A DNA stretch of 64,000 nt from VRUE01 sp963747765 (GTDB lineage: Bacteria > Actinomycetota > Thermoleophilia > Solirubrobacterales > 70-9). The notes under the pieces are model-generated. The model had not been told where the DNA came from and did not search any database. It saw nothing but the letters and a program-made list of their open reading frames with translations. How positions within the stretch are numbered: the first letter of the stretch is position 1; every line of letters begins with the position of its first letter. Positions 58,998-64,000 of the stretch are shown here, one piece after another. The stretch lies in assembly GCA_963747765.1 (NCBI GenBank), contig CAVVGH010000002.1:1-64000 (forward strand), in the 5' to 3' direction. The translations under genes and the position numbers were made by a program.

Positions 58998-59570
58998 TTA
59001 GGCGGGGGTCCTCTCCCTGAGGAAGTCCGGCCATGCCGAGACTGCTCCCGGCACCTGATCGTCGCGCAGCAAGCCGGCCCGCGCGAAGAGTGCGGTGTAG
59101 CGCATACGCACCTGGTCCACCTGGCGCGGTGAGATTCCAACCAGCCGGTCAGAGCCGTGGGCCTCGACCAGTACGTCGAATTCCAGCCTGCTCAGCAGAT
59201 CCTCGGCCGATGACGGCGGAGTTCTGCCCAGATAGCAGGCCAACGTGACGACCACGATCGCAATGTCGCGGTAGTACACCGCCGCGCCGGTTGGCGGGAA
59301 TTCCAGCCTGTCGACCAGAATGCGAGCGAGTGCCCGGCGGTCTGGTCGCGGTGGGCTCCGAGAGAAACGCTTGCGAAGCGCGAGCCCGCCGCCATCGAGC
59401 AGCTCCCTACCGCAGTACAGGGCGGCCGCTGCGATGATCAGCTCGGCAAGCGCGATCCCGACGAGCAGCGGGTCCGCGGTCCGTGAGGTCAGGAAGATCG
59501 CCGCCGCGCTTGCCAGTGCATTGACTACCAGCGCTGCGGCTATGGCCAGTGCCTTCGTGGTGGTGTTCAT
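58998..59570 (-). CDS. Two-helix membrane protein with an ATPase-derived helical domain
   Basis: A 190-residue protein from ATG 59570. Two membrane segments (about 7-28 and 35-53) are followed by a basic linker and a helical domain (79-166) colinear with residues 126-213 of the coupling ATPase: AAVYYRDIAIVVVTLACYLG against AAAYYTDSATVVLQLACRLA, TPPSSAEDLLSRL against TPPASTEELFDRL, and GISPRQVDQVRMR against GIKPEHVEAVYMR. My own ungapped count is 38 identities over 88 residues. It may be the missing membrane anchor of the ATPase. Confidence 0.8.
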   Translation of the reverse strand: MNTTTKALAIAAALVVNALASAAAIFLTSRTADPLLVGIALAELIIAAAALYCGRELLDGGGLALRKRFSRSPPRPDRRALARILVDRLEFPPTGAAVYYRDIAIVVVTLACYLGRTPPSSAEDLLSRLEFDVLVEAHGSDRLVGISPRQVDQVRMRYTALFARAGLLRDDQVPGAVSAWPDFLRERTPA

Positions 59571-59616
59571 GTGCCTTGCTCCTTCTGTCAGTTCTTTGCG
59601 AGTCGCTACTGCGATG

Positions 59617-59665
59617 CGACCCCGACCCACCTGACGCGTCGCGGTTTGCAGGTGAGCCGGGGTCG
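59617..59665. terminator. Intergenic hairpin
   Basis: CGACCCCG pairs with CGGGGTCG, with inner CACCTG/CAGGTG, between the zinc-ribbon gene and the membrane-protein gene. Confidence 0.55.
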
Positions 59666-59687
59666 CTGTTTTCGTCGGCGGCTGTGC

Positions 59688-60182
59688 TTACAGCCGGAAA
59701 TCGTCGGCAGTGATCAGGTCCGCCTCAAGTGCGGCGGCGAACACGTCGGCGATTTCTCGTACTCCCTCCCTTTCGAGTTCGTTGAGTTGTGCGGTGAGGG
59801 TCATCCCCCCCTTCTCGAGCGCTTCGTCGAACGCGTCGACTTCGCGCTGGCCGTGGATTGCGTCGGACGTCCACCAGCACTCCGGGCAGCGACGCAACAG
59901 GCGCCAGCGTCCGGGCATGCCCACCTGTTCCCACCGGATCGGTTGAACCAGCGTCGATCCACATCGCCGGCAGACATGAAGCCCAGTCTCTGCCGACGCG
60001 CGGGGGTGGCATGCGTAGTCGTAGTCCTCGTGGGACAGACACACCCCACTGAGCGAGCTCTCGAACGCGTTGCTCAGCTCCCGGCGAAAGCCGAGGTTTA
60101 GCGCCGGCATCAGCTTCGAATCCACGAGGTGCGTCAGCACCTCGACCGGCGTCCCGAGCAGTGCCTTTCGGAACCGCTTCAT
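59688..60182 (-). CDS. Zinc-ribbon protein, paralogue of 60989-61327
   Basis: A 164-residue protein from ATG 60182. A CxxC pair (VCRRCGSTLVQPIRWE) and a second (RRCPECWW) form a zinc ribbon, and there is a C-terminal helical end (EIADVFAAALEADLITADDF). It is longer at the N-terminus than its paralogue, with a HEDYDYACHPRA His/Cys segment. A regulator-like or DNA-binding role is possible. Confidence 0.7.
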   Translation of the reverse strand: MKRFRKALLGTPVEVLTHLVDSKLMPALNLGFRRELSNAFESSLSGVCLSHEDYDYACHPRASAETGLHVCRRCGSTLVQPIRWEQVGMPGRWRLLRRCPECWWTSDAIHGQREVDAFDEALEKGGMTLTAQLNELEREGVREIADVFAAALEADLITADDFRL

Positions 60183-60220
60183 TTTCACCACTTCCTCTCT
60201 TGCGATGTCGCTGAAAGACG

Positions 60221-60252
60221 AAGGGGCTCGGCGCGAGGGCGCCGAGCCCCTT
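60221..60252. terminator. 14-bp perfect intergenic hairpin
   Basis: AAGGGGCTCGGCGC pairs with GCGCCGAGCCCCTT across GAGG. Confidence 0.65.
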
Positions 60253-60333
60253 ACACATGCGCTGAACCGGCGGACGACCCCCTGTGGAGCTCGACCGCTC
60301 AGGACCCCCTGCTGGCGATGCCGGATGCGCCCC

Positions 60334-60510
60334 CTACGCGCCCGACCGCGCCTCTTCTCTGGTGGTGACCACCTCGGCGAGGGTTTCGATTACCCCCTCG
60401 GGGAGGTATGAGTGCTCGGTGAACCACTCGACGTCCGCCATGGTCAACTCCCCGTGCTTGTGCAGCGGGGGTCGGTTCCTGCGCCTCTTTGGCTGTGACT
60501 TCTTTGGCAT
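60334..60510 (-). CDS. Small hypothetical protein (58 residues)
   Basis: ATG 60510, preceded by a modest GGAAGGAC. A basic N-terminus (MPKKSQPKRRRNRPP) is followed by a DVEWFTEHSYLPEGVIETLA helical segment and an acidic end. Its place in the colinear operon and coding-like residues support it. No family recognised. Confidence 0.55.
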   Translation of the reverse strand: MPKKSQPKRRRNRPPLHKHGELTMADVEWFTEHSYLPEGVIETLAEVVTTREEARSGA

Positions 60511-60988
60511 GAAGGTGTCCTTCCCTGTTGCCTTGCGATTTGTGCGCCGGGCCGATGAGGGTCCGGGACGCTCCTGTTAGATTTGGAAGCCGTTGAAATG
60601 CGATTCGACGTCGCCCGTCCTGCGCGCCTGGCGTGCATGGGCGGGCGGAGTCGAGCTTCCGCGCTAACTCACACACCACCGGGTTGAAGACCCGGCGGTG
60701 TGCAAGCAGCAACTCACGTCGCGATGGACGTGACCTTCGATTGAGCGGAATCGGTCGCGTCGGCCAGCTAGCTATGGCGCGACGCGGGAACGGATCGTCG
60801 GCAGCGAGCTGCCTGGCGCCGTTCGCTCCCGCTCCTCAACGTGGAGTCCGGCTCGTCGTGCTCTTCGAGTTGGACTCCGGCTATTTCCGATCGTCCCGCC
60901 CCCCTGTGGCGAGACGGCGAGCACGAGGAAGGGGAGTGGCGCACGCGCCCCTCCCAAGTTCGTGTGGTCCGCCGAGCGGAGCCGCGAA
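60511..60988. other. Intergenic stretch with a hairpin, no supported gene
   Basis: About 480 bp. CACACCACCGGGT (60672-60684) pairs with 60690-60702 with one mismatch. No coding frame with a clear start was seen. Confidence 0.5.
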
Positions 60989-61327
60989 TCAGCGGAAGTC
61001 GTCGGCGCTGATCAGATCCGCCTCGAGTGCGGCCGAGAACGTCTCCGCTATCTCCCGTATGCCCTCCAGCTCGCGTTTCTCGAGTTCCTCTTCGAGTGCC
61101 TTGGAGCCGGCTTTGAGCGCCCTGTCGTAGGCGTTGAGTTGGAGCGCTTCGTGCATGCTCTCGCAGCGCCAGCCGCAGTCGGGGCAGTGACGCCAGAGAC
61201 GCCAGTAGCCTTGCCTCGCGGTCTTTTCGCGGCGGATCGGTTGAACCAGATTCGAGTTGCACGCGGGGCATATGTGGAGTCCCGATTTGGCCATCTCCCC
61301 GGTGTGTCTTGCGTTAGAGCGTTTCAT
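60989..61327 (-). CDS. Zinc-ribbon protein, paralogue of 59688-60182
   Basis: A 112-residue protein from ATG 61327 (GAAAGGAG upstream, preferred over the longer frame). CPACNSNLVQPIRREK and HCPDCGWRC form a zinc ribbon, then the same C-terminal helix as the paralogue (ETFSAALEADLISADDFR). Confidence 0.7.
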   Translation of the reverse strand: MKRSNARHTGEMAKSGLHICPACNSNLVQPIRREKTARQGYWRLWRHCPDCGWRCESMHEALQLNAYDRALKAGSKALEEELEKRELEGIREIAETFSAALEADLISADDFR

Positions 61328-61366
61328 TGGACTCACTCCTTTCGGGCGGGCTGAATTGGCCATTTC

Positions 61367-61669
61367 TCAGGACAGCCACAACCTCGCCGCCAGGCTGTCG
61401 TCGACCTCCTCGCCGGCGTCACGCCGTTTTTGTTCTTCCTCTTCTGCGAGCTCGCGCTCCTTCACGAGCTCCTCTTCGTAGACCCGTTTGGCACGCAACG
61501 CCGCCCTGATCTGACGCCCGGCGTAATTCAAAGCCTCGGTGAGGGTCGCGTCGAATCTCGCAGCCTCATCGATCAGCTTCTGAGCATCGATCTTGCGGGC
61601 CTTCATGTATTTGTACGCTTCAGATCCCAGGTCGGATTTCGGCGCTCTTGACCTTCGCGGTGCTGCCAA
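61367..61669 (-). CDS. Coiled-coil hypothetical protein
   Basis: A 100-residue protein starting at TTG 61669 with AAAGGAGGTGAGAAGC upstream. Charged helical middle (RVYEEELVKERELAEEEEQK) suggests a coiled coil. No family recognised. Confidence 0.6.
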   Translation of the reverse strand: MAAPRRSRAPKSDLGSEAYKYMKARKIDAQKLIDEAARFDATLTEALNYAGRQIRAALRAKRVYEEELVKERELAEEEEQKRRDAGEEVDDSLAARLWLS

Positions 61670-61703
61670 CGCTTCTCACCTCCTTTGAGCAGAAGCGGAC
61701 AGA

Positions 61704-61731
61704 GGCTCCCTGTGAACACACACAGGAAGCC
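61704..61731. terminator. Intergenic hairpin
   Basis: GGCTCCCTGTG pairs with CACAGGAAGCC (one mismatch) across 6 nt. Confidence 0.5.
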
Positions 61732-61771
61732 CCTGCCATAGCTCGGTAACTGTTGGGCGGCGATCAGGCGA

Positions 61772-62008
61772 TCAGCGGCCGCGGGGGTCCGAGTCGTCGT
61801 CGCCGTAGACATCGCCGTAGGAGCCGTCGACCTCTGCATCGTCAGGGAGGTCGTCGAGTTCCACGAGGTCTTCGTCGATGCACATGTAGCAGTACCCCTC
61901 GGCGAGGTCGTCCACCCCCGTGGGGGTCCCGCATCCCTTGCAGTCCTCTTGCGGCTGGTTGGCACCGGGGTATGCGCCGTCACAATCGGCGCTGTTGCTG
62001 TCTACCAT
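61772..62008 (-). CDS. Acidic Cys-rich small protein
   Basis: A 78-residue protein with Cys in DCDGAY, CKGCGTP and GYCYMCIDED (probably a zinc ribbon) and a strongly acidic end. AGGAAGTGAGAAACG precedes the ATG. Its leader is duplicated in front of the 62845 gene. Confidence 0.6.
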   Translation of the reverse strand: MVDSNSADCDGAYPGANQPQEDCKGCGTPTGVDDLAEGYCYMCIDEDLVELDDLPDDAEVDGSYGDVYGDDDSDPRGR

Positions 62009-62013
62009 CGTTT

Positions 62014-62080
62014 CTCACTTCCTGGGGGACATGCCCCCGGTTGTCGAGGGCCCCGTCGACTGTTCAGAACTGGCGGGGCC
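62014..62080 (-). repeat. Duplicated gene leader, copy 1
   Basis: A 67-nt leader just upstream of the 62008 start, similar to 62851-62918 and ending with the same AGGAAGTGAG Shine-Dalgarno. It contains GGGGGCATGTCCCCC, a small palindrome. Confidence 0.7.
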
Positions 62081-62134
62081 GCTGTGTTGACTACGATTCG
62101 TCCTCGTCGAGAGACACTCAGCGAGGTCCTGCGA

Positions 62135-62470
62135 TCAGTAGGTGATGTATCTGTTGTCGGGGCGGTCGGTTCCGCTGTCCAATGCGGTGCTGCCTGGGCC
62201 CCATCTCTCCAGGATGCGTTCGTACTCCTTGGAGTCCACGTAGAAGTAGGGACCCGGAGCGCAGTTGGAGAAGCCCGCGGGCGTCAGTGCCCCGTCTTCG
62301 CCCCCGTCCTCGACGGCGGCGAGAACGCGGCCGTCCTCCTTGCTGATCACGAGCCGCATGAGGCGCGGGTTGTTGTCGTCGTCGTTTGGCGCGAACAGCG
62401 TCAGCGCTATGTTGCCGGCGCCGCGCTGGCCGGTGGCAGCCGAATCCGGCTGCCTGTCTTGCGTTTTCAT
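62135..62470 (-). CDS. Hypothetical protein, domain shared with 63031-63870
   Basis: A 111-residue protein from ATG 62470 (GGAGGTAAGA upstream). Its centre VISKEDGRVLAAVEDGGEDG and YVDSKEYERILERWGPGS resemble VLAAIDGEDG and VDMDQLVDCQRRWGPIS of the protein at 63031, so it is a free-standing version of that domain. Function unknown. Confidence 0.6.
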   Translation of the reverse strand: MKTQDRQPDSAATGQRGAGNIALTLFAPNDDDNNPRLMRLVISKEDGRVLAAVEDGGEDGALTPAGFSNCAPGPYFYVDSKEYERILERWGPGSTALDSGTDRPDNRYITY

Positions 62471-62510
62471 TCTTACCTCCATGTCGCGGGTGCTTGCCCA
62501 CCGCTGCTGG

Positions 62511-62538
62511 GGGAGCGTCGCCGCGGGGCGACGCTCCC
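62511..62538. terminator. 12-bp perfect intergenic hairpin
   Basis: GGGAGCGTCGCC pairs with GGCGACGCTCCC across 4 nt, then TTTT on the plus strand. Confidence 0.6.
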
Positions 62539-62551
62539 TTTTCGGCCTGGC

Positions 62552-62845
62552 TCAGGCGATAACCACCGCACTCCGCGTGAGCCCGTACTCGAGGGCGAGC
62601 AGGTCGACCGGTGGGTCGTCCTCCATGCCGAAAACGACCTCTCGTCCTGCCGCTCGGCGCTGTGCGCAAACGCCGACCATCGGGCCCGAGTGAGGAGCGC
62701 CCCTGGTGCAGAGGCCCTCTTCGAATTCACCCGGAGTTGCCGTGTTACCGCAGATCGTGCTGTCGATGAGTTGGAGTCCCAGATTCGGCGGAAGACCCAG
62801 GTCGCCCGGGTCGGTGTTGCCGATGCTGCCGTCAGGGGTGTACAT
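62552..62845 (-). CDS. Hypothetical protein
   Basis: A 97-residue protein from ATG 62845 (AGGAAGTGAGGAGC upstream). Contains three Cys (STICGNT, EGLCTRG, GVCAQRR) and the end LLALEYGLTRSAVVIA. No family recognised. Confidence 0.55.
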   Translation of the reverse strand: MYTPDGSIGNTDPGDLGLPPNLGLQLIDSTICGNTATPGEFEEGLCTRGAPHSGPMVGVCAQRRAAGREVVFGMEDDPPVDLLALEYGLTRSAVVIA

Positions 62846-62850
62846 TGCTC

Positions 62851-62918
62851 CTCACTTCCTGGGGGCATCTGCCCCCGGTTATCGAGGGCCCCGTCGACTG
62901 TTCAGGATTGGCGGGGTC
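62851..62918 (-). repeat. Duplicated gene leader, copy 2
   Basis: Counterpart of 62014-62080 in front of the 62845 gene. Confidence 0.7.
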
Positions 62919-62936
62919 CTCTTTCATTGGTGAATT

Positions 62937-62967
62937 GCCCACGGTGGGAGTCGAACCCACAGTGGGC
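62937..62967 (-). other. tRNA T-arm/acceptor-like minihelix 1
   Basis: GCCCAC-t-GTGGG-TTCGACT-CCCAC-c-GTGGGC on the minus strand, matching a tRNA T-arm (GTGGGTTCGAxTCCCAC) stacked on a short acceptor-like stem. No D or anticodon arm lies upstream, so it is not a tRNA gene. Confidence 0.5.
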
Positions 62968-62986
62968 GGTGGTAGAAACGCAAATA

Positions 62987-63013
62987 GACCGCACCCGGCG
63001 GGCCGGGGCGGTC
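62987..63013 (-). terminator. Intergenic terminator-like hairpin
   Basis: GACCGC/GCGGTC outside and CCCGG/CCGGG inside, followed on the minus strand by TATTTGCGTT, just after the stop of the 63031 gene. Confidence 0.6.
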
Positions 63014-63030
63014 GCTTCGAGTCGTGTCCC

Positions 63031-63870
63031 TCAGGCTTGAGGGCTCTGCTCGTCGGCCAGTTTCTTCATGACGCCCACGGCGTCTTCGGTGCTTGGCCTG
63101 GTCTCGAACGTCACGTAGCCCTGGCGGTCGATGCAGAGCAGGAACCGGCTGATCTGGACGATTCGTCCCTCCGGAGCCTGAAGCTCGTGAGGGGCGAGTC
63201 GACTCTCCCAGAGCACCCAGAGCGCGGCGGCGAGCAGGCGCTGCCCCTTGGCGCACGGCTGGAACCGTGGATCGCTGGCCAGCGAGTCGAGTGAGGCCGA
63301 TCGCTCTCCGCAGAGCTCTCGAGCCTTGCGCTGGATGCCGGTCGCGGAGATCGGCCCCCACCTGCGTTGGCAGTCGACCAACTGGTCCATATCGACCGAG
63401 AGGCTGATTGCTGGCCGGCCACCATCGAAGCCGGCGCGCTTGAGCGCCATCGGTCCATCCTCCCCGTCTATGGCGGCGAGGACCTCGTTGCTCCCGAGAC
63501 CGAGGACGAGGTACACGCGGTGAAGCTCGTCCTCCGCGTCCATCGCGGTCAGCAGGATGGCCAGCGTGTCCGCTGCCACCCCCGAGCCCTCGCACAGCCT
63601 CGGGCTGTAGGTGCGAAGCTCGACCACGTCGCCACCGTCCGAAATTCGCATTTCTTCGGTGACCTTGTCGTGAATGTCGAGGACGTGGATGACGCCGCCT
63701 CCGTCCTTCTGGAGGGTCTTGCGGGCGTGATCGAGGGCGAGTTTCTTGCACCCCTCGAACACAGGTCGCCGTGCGCGACCAGGCCGAACGACCAACCAGT
63801 CGTTCGAGTACTCCTTCGGTGCGACCTTGAAGACGCTGTTCGCAACCATTGGCTGCCTGTCGCAGTTCAT
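63031..63870 (-). CDS. Hypothetical protein with a DUF2188-like N-terminus
   Basis: A 279-residue protein from ATG 63870 (GAAAGGGG upstream). An N-terminal segment NDWLVVRPGRARRPVF and GGGVIHVLDIHDKV resembles DUF2188. The central VYLVLGLGSNEVLAAIDGEDG to QRRWGPIS is shared with the protein at 62135. The end is helical. Function unknown. Confidence 0.6.
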   Translation of the reverse strand: MNCDRQPMVANSVFKVAPKEYSNDWLVVRPGRARRPVFEGCKKLALDHARKTLQKDGGGVIHVLDIHDKVTEEMRISDGGDVVELRTYSPRLCEGSGVAADTLAILLTAMDAEDELHRVYLVLGLGSNEVLAAIDGEDGPMALKRAGFDGGRPAISLSVDMDQLVDCQRRWGPISATGIQRKARELCGERSASLDSLASDPRFQPCAKGQRLLAAALWVLWESRLAPHELQAPEGRIVQISRFLLCIDRQGYVTFETRPSTEDAVGVMKKLADEQSPQA

Positions 63871-63907
63871 TGGATGCCCCTTTCGTGCATGGACTTCTGC
63901 TTTCGTT

Positions 63908-63939
63908 GACCCAGCGCGGGAGTCGATCCCACTGGGGCC
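63908..63939 (-). other. tRNA T-arm-like minihelix 2
   Basis: CCCAG-TGGGATCGACTCCCG-CG-CTGGG on the minus strand, similar in layout to minihelix 1 and, like it, following a terminator and TTTGCGTT sequence. Confidence 0.45.
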
Positions 63940-63956
63940 GTGCCAGAACGCAAAAA

Positions 63957-63989
63957 AGGCCGCTCCGGCACGAAGCCGGGGCGGCCTTC
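63957..63989 (-). terminator. Rho-independent terminator
   Basis: GGCCGCCCCGGC-ttcgt-GCCGGAGCGGCC followed by TTTTTT on the minus strand, ending the gene upstream of the window edge. Confidence 0.75.
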
Positions 63990-64000
63990 AGACGTTCGGG

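Noticed and set aside
62937..62967. A tRNA gene on the minus strand
   Set aside because: Only the T-arm and a short acceptor-like stem can be drawn; D arm, anticodon arm and a 7-bp acceptor partner are missing.

Overview
The window comes from a high-GC Gram-positive bacterium, most probably an actinobacterium of the class Thermoleophilia (Solirubrobacterales-like). This is inferred from the base composition, from the many secreted proteins of a type I associate with that group (a 2116-residue propeller and fibronectin-like protein, RTX/Ig-like, GH64-like and lactonase-type proteins), and from likely leaderless genes whose -10 box TANNNT lies 6-7 nt before the start codon. No rRNA, complete tRNA or CRISPR array is present.

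Region 1 (1 to about 11,680) is an accessory island. It holds a NYN nuclease, a DUF4258/DUF2283 pair, HicAB with a damaged hicA, a Phd/VapC pair, a DUF5615-like toxin remnant, and two copies of an unrecognised two-gene module (1316-1927; 4097-4315 plus 6087-6494). An IS1182-family element has landed in the stop codon of the first gene of the second module. Three replication-relaxation-like genes are present, two intact and one 5'-truncated. The two intact ones share a duplicated leader with 22-codon leader ORFs that look like tandem copies of the gene's own start. An IS630-family element and several short palindromic repeats complete the island.

Region 2 (about 11,690 to 49,080) looks like ordinary chromosome: secreted and membrane proteins (GH64-like, RTX, lactonase, sulfatase, serine protease, the giant protein, HtaA-like), housekeeping enzymes (apt, sixA, YjbQ, OsmC, carbonic anhydrase, aldo-keto reductase, HAD, GNAT, methyltransferase) and many hypotheticals. 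Three intergenic loci near 17.6, 31.8 and 45.8 kb carry the same unexplained element: a 20-27 bp near-perfect hairpin followed by 1, 3 or 2 copies of a roughly 50-nt mini-hairpin module. Compensatory base changes suggest a selected structure.

Region 3 (about 49,300 to 64,000, running off the window) is a one-directional mobile element, probably an integrative conjugative element or integrated plasmid, with every gene on the minus strand. It encodes a coupling-protein-like ATPase without membrane helices, a separate two-helix membrane protein whose C-terminal half resembles the ATPase's helical insertion, two replication-relaxation-like proteins (one with two tandem copies and three C-terminal repeats), two SSB-like proteins, an NlpC/P60 endopeptidase, an M48 protease, a TetR regulator and many small zinc-ribbon or acidic proteins. 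Most genes have a strong Shine-Dalgarno sequence, and most intergenic gaps hold a GC-rich hairpin.

The ATPase, the membrane companion, the SSBs and the cell-wall hydrolase together fit a DNA-transfer apparatus. The replication-relaxation family links region 1 to region 3 and suggests that region 1 is debris of similar elements.
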